Source: a candidate division LCP-89 bacterium
GTDB lineage: Bacteria; Electryoneota; B3-LCP
DNA: 5,462 nucleotides
Direction of reading: 5' to 3'
Assembly: GCA_025774735.1 (NCBI GenBank)
Contig: JALGZU010000222.1
Span: 1 to 5,462 of the forward strand
Shown: piece after piece, positions 1 to 5,462 of the stretch
Position numbering within the stretch: position 1 is the stretch's first letter
Layout of the letters: every line of letters starts with the position of its first letter
Notes under the pieces: generated by a model
The model's database searches: none
Told to the model about the DNA's origin: nothing
What the model saw: only the letters and a program-made list of their open reading frames with translations
Made by a program: the position numbers and the translations under genes

Positions 1-1
1 C

Positions 2-337
2 GGCTCCGGACTCTCCTGGGAAAACCAGGACGACGGAACTCCCGAATACTTCCCCCAGACCGACCGGCGCCTGGAATTCATCAACCTGCCCAGCCAATGC
101 CTGATCCGCATCTACACGGTCGCCGGAGATCTGGTGCAGATCATCCCGCACACGACTGAGGTCATCAACACCCTCGGCGATCCCAACACCGGCTGGGTCA
201 GCACTTTCTCGGAGGGGTGGGATCTCAACAACCGAAATGGACAACAAGTGGTCTCCGGTCTCTACATGTTCAGCGTTGAAGACCTAACCCCTGGCAACGA
301 AGGTAATATCGAAGTCGGTAAATTCTTAAGCCATTAA
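2..337 (+). CDS. C-terminal part of an exported protein with FlgD-like terminal domain (5' partial)
   Basis: This is the last 111 codons of a gene whose start lies outside the window; the frame is open from base 2 to the TAA at 335-337. The visible part resembles the FlgD-like/secretion-associated Ig-like domain that ends many large exported proteins in FCB bacteria. A strand with INLP and RIYTVAGDLV (about visible residues 28-44) is followed by WDLNNRNGQQVVSGLYMFSV (from W73), and then a last strand NIEVGKFL. The order strand, 'IYTVAGDLV', 'WD..(N)..G..V.SGLY' and 'VGKF' is what I recognise; the fold assignment is from family knowledge. It lacks the NYPNPFNP lead motif seen in the next gene and ends in LSH rather than the usual hydrophobic-basic tail. 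The catalytic or binding part of the protein is not visible, so its function is unknown. An internal GTG at 134 is not a credible start because the domain begins upstream. It is probably co-transcribed with the next gene, 18 bases away. Confidence 0.8.
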   Translation, partial: GSGLSWENQDDGTPEYFPQTDRRLEFINLPSQCLIRIYTVAGDLVQIIPHTTEVINTLGDPNTGWVSTFSEGWDLNNRNGQQVVSGLYMFSVEDLTPGNEGNIEVGKFLSH

Positions 338-341
338 GAAT
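322..341. repeat. Perfect 8-bp inverted repeat over the gene 1 stop codon
   Basis: ATTCTTAA (322-329) and TTAAGAAT (334-341) are exact reverse complements separated by the 4-base loop GCCA. The stop codon TAA (335-337) sits in the 3' arm. In RNA this could form a small stem-loop, but seven of the eight pairs are A-U and no T-tract follows, so it is not a good intrinsic terminator. It could be a weak mRNA structure between two co-transcribed genes, or a chance palindrome. Confidence 0.45.
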
Positions 342-345
342 CGTC

Positions 346-349
346 GGAG
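346..349 (+). promoter_or_regulatory. Shine-Dalgarno GGAG for the beta-helix protein gene
   Basis: GGAG lies 6 bases before the ATG at 356, a good spacing, and fixes this ATG as the start. The choice is supported by the signal peptide that follows at once. The site lies just 3' of the inverted repeat at 322-341 and would be left free if that hairpin formed. Confidence 0.7.
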
Positions 350-355
350 CAACTT

Positions 356-3300
356 ATGACCAAGCCATTCCGCTCCACATCATGGAGCAGCGCGCTGATT
401 TGCGCCATCACGATCAACTTAATACTGGGTACCGCATTGCTGCAGGCGGCGCCGTCGAAATCTTCGGGATTTCCCTCCTCCCGGTACACGGATAGCACCG
501 CGGTCAGCGGCGACGTCTCCGGTGTCTGGAACTTAGCCGGATCTCCGTACGTGGTCGACGGCACCATCACGGTCGCTAACACCGACAGCCTCATTATCGA
601 ACCCGGCGTCGAGGTCATTTTTGATGGCAATTACCAGTTTATCGTCGATGGTTACCTTTATGCCGTGGGCGGAGCGGCGGAAGGAGACACCATCCATTTC
701 ACCGCATCTGATCCATTGCAGGGTTGGGGCGGTATGCGCATGGTGAATGCTCACGTCAGTTCCCGTCTGGAATACTGTCACTTCGAAGGTGGATGGGCGA
801 ACGGCGCCGTCTTTCCGGATAACTGCGGCGGCGCTCTCTATATCTTCGGATCCATCTATGCAGTCAAGCACTGCTCCTTCGTGGACAACCAGGCGGCCCT
901 GGACGGTGGAGCCGTCTATATGTGGGGTGCTACGCCGGCGTTTGAATACAACCGCTTCGTGGGCAACCACGCCGATCATGGATTGGGGCACGCCCTCTAC
1001 ATGGGCAGTTGCCCGGGCCTGGTCTTGAACCATCTGACGATTACCCAGAACGACACCTCGGTGACCGATACCCTGAGTTATAGCCTCTACGTCACCTCGA
1101 TGAATTTCGCCATGCAGAACTCCATCATCTGGGATTCTTTCCTGTTCCCCTTCGTGAACGCCTCGGTGAGCTACAGCGTCGTCGATACGCTGGATTCCGA
1201 CAGCCTTTCGATTCTGGGTGATGGCAACCTGAACGTAGATCCGATCTTTATCGATGCCGAGAACTACAACCTTCATCTCAGAACGATGAGTCCCTGCATC
1301 GATGGCGCCTCCATCCTTTCCCCGTACGGAAATGAGCCGGAACCGAACGGAAATCACGCCAACATGGGAGCTTACGCAAATAGTATCGGTGCGTCTTATT
1401 CAGTACCTGTCGTATCTTTCGCAAGTGACTCCCTTTATGTTGACTTAGATCCTGATTCCACTGATTTCGGCCTACAGAAAATCAGCACATCCGGCAACCT
1501 GAACGTCCCCATCTACAATTTGGGCAGTCAACCTTACGACATATACGGATTGGACATCACCACGACTCAATTCACCACCAACTTCGATGACTTGGTAGAC
1601 ACAACTCTGACACCAGCGGCAATACGCATCCAGCCCGATTCAACCAAGACCTTGACGCTCACCTTCACCCCGGATGCATTGGGCTTCATTTCAGCCAACC
1701 TCACACTCGATGATAATGACGACTCTTCTAACGTAGTTTTACTGCTTTCCGGCACCGGCGTCGATCCGGTGATCCAGGTCAATCCCACCACCTTTGATTT
1801 CGGTCTGATCGCGGTCGGGGACTACCGGACCATGCCCGTCACAGTTTCGAACACGGGGGCGTCGGGAGACCTGATCGTCGAATTTTATAGAACCAGCACC
1901 AACTTCTTCCTGTTGACACCGAGCGGTTCCACGGCGGGAAACCAGACCATTCCCATAGGGAACTCCATTACCGACTCGGTGGGATTCGAACCTCTGGGTG
2001 CGGGTACCTTTTATGACAGCCTCTTCTTCGAGAACAACGCAGGAGACGACTTCTACATCTACGTGAGCGGATCCGCCGAAGAACCGAGTTTGAGATGGGA
2101 ACCGCATTCGCTGGATTTCGGCGTTGTATCGGTCGGCTTATCGGACACGCTGGAATTTTTCGTTTGGAATCCCTACGGGGGCGTGGATCTAGTCCTCTAC
2201 CCCAGTGATTTCGAAATTACGGAGAACATGAGTTCGAATGACTTCACGTTCATCTCGTCCGACTCAATTATCGCACCTTCAGATACCGTTTATTTCGGTG
2301 CGGTTTTTCATCCGGATTCCGCCGGGACATACCATGAGACCTTGTCAATCCCGACCAACATGCCTGATGAAGATGAGGTGGAAGTACAATTGCTAGGCAC
2401 CGGCACCAGCCAGATCAACTGGGTGATCGGCGATCAGACCGGTACCTGGGTGGCGGATTCAATCACCTATTACGTCGTCGGCGACATCCACATCCCGGAA
2501 GGCGAAACTCTGACGATCGAACCGGGAGTCAGCGTTAAGTTCGAAGGGGATTTTGAAATAATCATCGACGGTACCCTCGATGCACAGGGTACCCCGGCAG
2601 ATTCCATCGAGTTTTCCACCATCAACCTGGTGGACAGCACCTGGTCAGGGATCACCTTCAACTCCGGTGCATCCTCAGCATCCGTGATGCGCCACTGCTA
2701 CCTGCATCGCGGGGAGGCCGCTGATTCAACTGTCTACGGCGGCGCCATGCGGATAGAAGCAGCCTCGCCCACGATCGACTCCTGTGTCTTTCACGATAAT
2801 GCCGCTCACCGCGGCGGAGCGCTGGCGCTCTACGCGCAATCCGAAGCGCTCATCAGCGGCTGCACCTTCTACGAAAACACCGCCAATGAAGGTGCTGGTC
2901 AAGGGGGAGCAATCTATGTGGATTGGTACGCCAATTCCGAGATTGCCGGCTGTGAGTTCTACGCCGACTCAGCCCTGTACGGGGGCGCCATCTACCTCGC
3001 TGGAGCCTTCGGCGAGATCAATTCCTGCATGATTCACGACAACTACGCCGCAACTCGCGGCGGCGGGATCTGCATCGGATCCGGGTCCACCACCGAGCTG
3101 TACGAGAACGACGTTTACAGCAACGTCGCCGGTAGTGGTGGAGGTTTGGCCATCCAGGGTTTCAGCAGGCCCTACATCCACAATGAGAGTTATTACCTGA
3201 ATACCGCGGACACGACTGGCGGCGGCGGTGGTACGGGTGGCGGGCTGTTCATTCAGGATGGCTGCAATCCGGTCATTCTGCAGACGTTGGTAGCAGAAAA

Positions 3301-4672
3301 CGCGGCCGCACTCGGGGGTCAGGCGCTGCATACCCTGGGATCGGGCGCACTGATCGATTACTGCACCTTCGTAGCGGCTGCGGATTCGAACGACGGCTGG
3401 CTGCTGAAGGCGGAAGTCGGCGACCAAAGCATGATCAGCAACTCAATTCTGTGGGGTACCTCCTGGTCAGACAGCAGTTTCGCACCCTTGAGCACCACTC
3501 AATCCGACGTCACCATCACCTACAGCAGTGTCGTCGATACTACGCTCTATCCCGGATTGAACAACACCAATACCGATCCTGAATTCCAGGGAACGGGCGA
3601 TATTGACGAATATTACGCGGCAACGTCGGCTGCCCTGCAGAGCTGGTCTGAAGACGGCGGAGAAATCGGTTTCACCGGCGGGACTTCCGAAATGGATTGG
3701 ACCATCACCCTCGTGCTGCTCCAGAACGCGGTTCAGTCGAGCGACCTCGAGTTCGTTTTGACCAGCACGATACCGTTGACCTCGCCGCCTTACATGTACC
3801 TGGAGCAGGATCTGCCGGACACGCTCGAATACGTGGGCACGTATAGCGCCTATATGACTCAGATAGCGCCGATGATCTACTTACAATCGCTCTTCCAGAG
3901 CACGGAAAACCTCGGCTATCCCAGCATCGCCACCTTCAGCCTGAACAACATTATGGGCGTTCAGACCGAACTGGTTCAGGACTTCATCGCCGCCAACTTG
4001 AGCGCCACCAATTCAGTGGTCACCTACGGAGATGTCTTGATCGCTCAGGCCCGCGCCGTGAACGGTACCGGCGTCTGGGGCATCATGCCGGAATACTATG
4101 CCGAACCCAAGCCACTGGATCCGGAACTGGAGGCCATCGGCCTGGCCTATCAGGTCTTCTGGAGTGGAACGGATCTGGCCGAGGGCCAGGTCGAATTCAA
4201 CCTGTCCGAAGTGACTCTGCAAAATCATGCGACGGAAGGCCTGGGCATCGCCCGCTGGAACGATGAAGGATCCTGGGAAATTCTCCCGGCTTTCCTCAAT
4301 GCTGATGGCAGTTCCATCTGGATGGACCTGGGCGAGGCGGGCACGTACCGCCTGGTCTGGGGCGAAAACATCCACTCTACGGTGTTGCTGCCTGCAGAGG
4401 TAAGCCTGCATCAGAACTATCCCAATCCCTTCAATCCGGAAACGTTGATCGGCTTCTCTCTGCCTGAATCTGAACGCGTGAAACTCGAAATATATAACGT
4501 GATGGGTCGCCGGGTCGCCACCCTGGTCGACGATAACATAGGACCGGGCTTCCACCAGGCACGCTGGATGGGCACGAACGCATACGGCATGCCCGCGGCC
4601 AGCGGTATCTACATCTACCGCCTCGAGGTTGGAGGTCAGATCCTGAGTAAGAAAATGATTCTCCTGCGATAA
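356..4672 (+). CDS. Large exported beta-helix / Ig-like / beta-helix protein with T9SS type A sorting domain
   Basis: A 1438-residue exported protein, predicted to pass through Sec and then the type IX (Por) system to the cell surface or medium. Residues 1-32 form a signal peptide (basic start, hydrophobic 13-29, likely cut near A31/A32). Residues about 52-340 are a right-handed parallel beta-helix, opening with LIIEPGVEVIFDG and closing with SPCID, SPYGNEPEPNG and NMGAY. Three choice-of-anchor D/ASH (HYDIN-type) Ig-like domains follow, at about 355-470, 471-574 and 576-683. Each has a DFG strand (D370, D481, D587), and they end in SGTG, SGSA and LGTG. A second beta-helix (about 689-1112) opens with LTIEPGVSVKFEG and carries repeated GGA[IL]Y and xxCxF coils. 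Residues 1113-1340 are beta-rich and unassigned, with a ZU5-like end. The sorting domain (1344-1438) starts at NYPNPFNP (1354-1361). I see no catalytic motif. A surface adhesin or carbohydrate-contacting role is possible but is inference. The start is fixed by the SD at 346-349 and the signal peptide. Confidence 0.93.
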   Translation: MTKPFRSTSWSSALICAITINLILGTALLQAAPSKSSGFPSSRYTDSTAVSGDVSGVWNLAGSPYVVDGTITVANTDSLIIEPGVEVIFDGNYQFIVDGYLYAVGGAAEGDTIHFTASDPLQGWGGMRMVNAHVSSRLEYCHFEGGWANGAVFPDNCGGALYIFGSIYAVKHCSFVDNQAALDGGAVYMWGATPAFEYNRFVGNHADHGLGHALYMGSCPGLVLNHLTITQNDTSVTDTLSYSLYVTSMNFAMQNSIIWDSFLFPFVNASVSYSVVDTLDSDSLSILGDGNLNVDPIFIDAENYNLHLRTMSPCIDGASILSPYGNEPEPNGNHANMGAYANSIGASYSVPVVSFASDSLYVDLDPDSTDFGLQKISTSGNLNVPIYNLGSQPYDIYGLDITTTQFTTNFDDLVDTTLTPAAIRIQPDSTKTLTLTFTPDALGFISANLTLDDNDDSSNVVLLLSGTGVDPVIQVNPTTFDFGLIAVGDYRTMPVTVSNTGASGDLIVEFYRTSTNFFLLTPSGSTAGNQTIPIGNSITDSVGFEPLGAGTFYDSLFFENNAGDDFYIYVSGSAEEPSLRWEPHSLDFGVVSVGLSDTLEFFVWNPYGGVDLVLYPSDFEITENMSSNDFTFISSDSIIAPSDTVYFGAVFHPDSAGTYHETLSIPTNMPDEDEVEVQLLGTGTSQINWVIGDQTGTWVADSITYYVVGDIHIPEGETLTIEPGVSVKFEGDFEIIIDGTLDAQGTPADSIEFSTINLVDSTWSGITFNSGASSASVMRHCYLHRGEAADSTVYGGAMRIEAASPTIDSCVFHDNAAHRGGALALYAQSEALISGCTFYENTANEGAGQGGAIYVDWYANSEIAGCEFYADSALYGGAIYLAGAFGEINSCMIHDNYAATRGGGICIGSGSTTELYENDVYSNVAGSGGGLAIQGFSRPYIHNESYYLNTADTTGGGGGTGGGLFIQDGCNPVILQTLVAENAAALGGQALHTLGSGALIDYCTFVAAADSNDGWLLKAEVGDQSMISNSILWGTSWSDSSFAPLSTTQSDVTITYSSVVDTTLYPGLNNTNTDPEFQGTGDIDEYYAATSAALQSWSEDGGEIGFTGGTSEMDWTITLVLLQNAVQSSDLEFVLTSTIPLTSPPYMYLEQDLPDTLEYVGTYSAYMTQIAPMIYLQSLFQSTENLGYPSIATFSLNNIMGVQTELVQDFIAANLSATNSVVTYGDVLIAQARAVNGTGVWGIMPEYYAEPKPLDPELEAIGLAYQVFWSGTDLAEGQVEFNLSEVTLQNHATEGLGIARWNDEGSWEILPAFLNADGSSIWMDLGEAGTYRLVWGENIHSTVLLPAEVSLHQNYPNPFNPETLIGFSLPESERVKLEIYNVMGRRVATLVDDNIGPGFHQARWMGTNAYGMPAASGIYIYRLEVGGQILSKKMILLR
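509..1375 (+). other. Domain: first right-handed beta-helix module
   Basis: This encodes about residues 52-340 of the large protein. The entry strands (Y65-VVDG, then LIIEPGVEVIFDG at 79-91) are typical of exported parallel beta-helix proteins. Middle coils carry C141, C157, C173 and C219. The exit is the familiar series SIIW (256-259), SYSVVDT, NVDPIF (D295-P296), SPCID (C314) and finally NMGAY (336-340). This closing series is a standard cap in FCB and planctomycete beta-helix proteins, so the module appears complete. Polysaccharide-active enzymes share this fold, but no conserved catalytic residues could be picked out. Confidence 0.8.
1418..2404 (+). other. Domain: three tandem choice-of-anchor D / ASH Ig-like domains
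   Basis: This encodes about residues 355-683. Each domain begins with a short strand ending in DFG (370-372, 481-483, 587-589), the 'fdFG.v.vG' signature of ASPM-SPD2-Hydin-like and choice-of-anchor D domains. Domain 1 closes with LTLDDNDDSSN and LSGTG (465-468), close to the textbook ending. Domain 2 ends in VSGSA and domain 3 in LLGTG. They probably act as a rigid spacer between the two beta-helices. The strands 'NLGSQPYDIYGL' and 'SNTGASGDLIVEF' fit the usual second strand pair. Confidence 0.85.
2420..3691 (+). other. Domain: second, longer right-handed beta-helix module
   Basis: This encodes about residues 689-1112. It opens with a copy of the first module's entry (YYVVGDIHI, then LTIEPGVSVKFEG at 719-731) and runs through many coils of the form GGAIYL, then xxCxF, then HDN or YEN. 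Cysteines at 781, 810, 836, 866 and 891 are 25 to 30 residues apart, one per coil or so. A glycine-rich loop lies at 955-963. It leaves by SILW (1030-1033), TYSSVVDT and NTDPEF (1072-1077). The usual SPCIDAG and NMGAY cap is degenerate or absent, replaced by a variant ending in GEIGFTGG. Confidence 0.82.
3692..4375 (+). other. Region of unknown fold ending in a ZU5-like segment
   Basis: This encodes about residues 1113-1340, between the second beta-helix and the sorting domain. I do not recognise the first half, which is rich in Leu, Thr, Tyr and Met and contains PPYMYLEQDLPDTLEYVGTY. The second half (about 1262-1336) has the order AYQVFWSGTDL, VEFNLS, GLGIARWNDEGSWEILP (from G1295) and GTYRLVWG. 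That resembles ZU5-like or 'value then test' beta-sandwich segments found near the end of other FCB surface proteins. The assignment is from pattern memory and is tentative. Confidence 0.4.
4385..4669 (+). other. Domain: T9SS type A (Por) C-terminal sorting domain
   Basis: This encodes about residues 1344-1438. It has the lead motif LHQNYPNPFNPET, then IGFSLPESERVKLEIYNVMG, RRVATLVDD, ARWMGTNAYG, SGIYIYRLEVGG and the closing KKMILLR. This is a near-textbook type A sorting domain, which directs proteins through the type IX secretion system and is normally cut off or used for surface attachment. It carries 9 Lys/Arg in about 95 residues, far more than the rest of the mature protein. Confidence 0.95.
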
Positions 4673-4690
4673 CCTGACCATACTATCAGG
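4673..4690 (+). promoter_or_regulatory. Possible small hairpin overlapping the lipoprotein Shine-Dalgarno
   Basis: CCTGA (4673-4677), directly after the stop codon of the large gene, is the exact reverse complement of TCAGG (4686-4690), with an 8-base loop. The 3' arm includes the first three bases of the AGGAG Shine-Dalgarno. If it forms, it would partly hide the ribosome site until a ribosome finishing the upstream gene opens it. A 5-bp stem is weak and may be chance. Confidence 0.2.
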
Positions 4691-4692
4691 AG
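4688..4692 (+). promoter_or_regulatory. Shine-Dalgarno AGGAG for the lipoprotein gene
   Basis: AGGAG lies 8 bases before the ATG at 4701 and supports that start, which is followed at once by a lipoprotein signal peptide. The next in-frame alternatives would cut into or remove the lipobox. Confidence 0.75.
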
Positions 4693-4700
4693 CACAATTT

Positions 4701-5462
4701 ATGAAACCCTGCATACGAATTCTTCCTGTCTTCTTCATCGTCGCGGCCCTGTTGTTAGCCGGATGTGAGGGGGATAACGGCGTCGAACCTGAGGATCCGG
4801 AAGACGCTCCCGGCTGGATCAGCCAGGGGTGGGCGCAGTACAGCGCCGGGAATTATGAAGAGTCAGCGACCTCCTTCGACGCATCTGTCAGTCTGGCTGA
4901 AGCAGCCTACTGGAGCGCTTTCGAGGATTCGGTTTTCGCCGCGGCCAACAACGACAGTGTTGCGCTTGAGGCGGCTGTAGCCGAAATGGCCCTGCAGTTG
5001 GGATATCTGGCTGAGGGGCTCAACGGCATCGGCTGGGATATGATTGAAATTTTGGACATGGGCACCGGCGTCTTCGTTTTCACGGCCGCTATCGAACTGA
5101 ATCCCGTTTACGAGGATGCCATCGGCGGTTACAGCTTTCTACTGCAGGTTATGGAAGAATGGCACCAGTCCAACGAGAAGATTACAATGCTGTTGGATAT
5201 GGATTCAACCTGGAATTTTGAGCACGATCAAAGTATAGACTACCTTGATCTGCAGCTCGCCAGATGCTCGAACAACTTTCTGTTGGGTGACTTCGAAGCC
5301 AGCCAGACGGAAGCTCTCGAGTTGGCCGCAGTATTCGGCTATGAGACCCCCGGCGAGCTGGCGACGTTGATCGGTATGCCAACCTTTTCCTATAATCTGG
5401 CCACCATCGAAGGAAGATCAGCGCTTCTCATGTTGATCGACGCGCTGGAAGACTTGATCTAA
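4701..5462 (+). CDS. Acidic TPR-like lipoprotein
   Basis: A complete 253-residue protein. Residues 1-21 are a lipoprotein signal peptide with lipobox LAGC (19-22), so C22 should be lipidated and the protein anchored to the inner or outer membrane, facing the periplasm or surface. A short acidic linker (23-36) follows. Then come degenerate helical repeats of TPR type: W39-SQGWAQYSAGNYEESATSF (first, about 37-67), LNGIGW with AIELNPVYEDAIGGY (second, about 107-144), and Y181-DLQLARCSNNFLLGDFEAS (third, about 181-201). The segment WNFEHDQSIDYLDL (171-184) resembles a stretch I recall in other FCB TPR lipoproteins. The mature part has 42 Asp/Glu but only 3 Lys/Arg by hand count. TPR folds bind proteins, so a scaffold role with the exported neighbours is plausible but inferred. 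It is probably in the same operon, 28 bases after the large gene. Confidence 0.88.
   Translation: MKPCIRILPVFFIVAALLLAGCEGDNGVEPEDPEDAPGWISQGWAQYSAGNYEESATSFDASVSLAEAAYWSAFEDSVFAAANNDSVALEAAVAEMALQLGYLAEGLNGIGWDMIEILDMGTGVFVFTAAIELNPVYEDAIGGYSFLLQVMEEWHQSNEKITMLLDMDSTWNFEHDQSIDYLDLQLARCSNNFLLGDFEASQTEALELAAVFGYETPGELATLIGMPTFSYNLATIEGRSALLMLIDALEDLI

Noticed and set aside
322..341. Intrinsic terminator after gene 1
   Set aside because: The stem is almost all A-U and no T-run follows, and the next gene's ribosome site starts five bases later.
395..406. Lipobox in the large protein at C16
   Set aside because: The residues before it (A-L-I-C) do not fit the small-residue rule at -1, and Cys lies in the middle of the hydrophobic stretch, so an ordinary signal peptide is more likely.
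747..1028. 93-codon + strand frame inside the large gene
   Set aside because: Out-of-frame shadow with a low-complexity Ser/Thr/Arg-rich product and no ribosome site of note.
533..1357. 274-codon open frame on the minus strand
   Set aside because: It lies wholly antisense to the first beta-helix; its product has no recognisable domain, and the overlapping + strand frame shows clear family motifs. Long antisense frames are common opposite GC-rich genes.
2696..3364. CRISPR or tandem DNA repeat behind the beta-helix coils
   Set aside because: The periodicity is at protein level only; the DNA of successive coils is clearly diverged, with no repeated spacer-repeat units.
2969..3427. 152-codon open frame on the minus strand
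   Set aside because: It is opposite the glycine-rich coils of the second beta-helix and is explained by their codon composition.
4013..4738. 241-codon open frame on the minus strand
   Set aside because: It overlaps the sorting domain and the start of the lipoprotein gene, both well supported on the + strand, and has no recognisable domain.

Overview
The window looks like part of a secretion-related operon from a bacterium of the FCB superphylum (Fibrobacteres-Chlorobi-Bacteroidetes and related candidate phyla). The case rests on the proteins: a very large exported beta-helix protein ending in a type IX secretion (Por) sorting domain with the hallmark NYPNPFNP motif, the C-terminus of another exported protein with a FlgD-like terminal domain, and a TPR-like lipoprotein. 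Base composition is moderately GC-rich (hand counts run from about 43 to 67% per 60-base row). No housekeeping gene, RNA gene or mobile element is present to fix the phylum more precisely, so a lineage such as Ignavibacteria, Marinimicrobia, Zixibacteria, KSB1 or Latescibacteria is only a guess.

Layout: three genes, all on the + strand and tightly packed. (1) Bases 2-337 hold the last 111 codons of a gene that begins outside the window. (2) After 18 bases comes a 1438-codon gene (356-4672). It encodes a signal peptide, a right-handed beta-helix module, three choice-of-anchor D/ASH Ig-like domains, a second longer beta-helix module, an unassigned beta-rich region ending in a ZU5-like stretch, and a T9SS sorting domain. 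(3) After 28 bases comes a 253-codon lipoprotein gene (4701-5462) with degenerate TPR-like helical repeats; it ends on the last base of the window. Both downstream genes have a clear Shine-Dalgarno sequence. The short gaps have no room for a convincing promoter or intrinsic terminator, so co-transcription is likely.

How they may work together (inference): genes 1 and 2 look like cell-surface or released proteins exported through the outer membrane, and gene 3 looks like a membrane-anchored scaffold or helper lipoprotein. No enzyme active site was recognised. Adhesion, surface-layer or polysaccharide contact are plausible roles for the beta-helix protein but are not shown by the sequence.

The most notable points are the duplicated beta-helix modules flanking an Ig-like spacer, a very strong depletion of Lys/Arg in the exported portions of genes 2 and 3, two different C-terminal domain types in adjacent genes, and a perfect 8-bp inverted repeat centred on the stop codon of gene 1. 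I did not find a clear, previously undescribed biological system; the architecture is unusual in detail but built from known parts.
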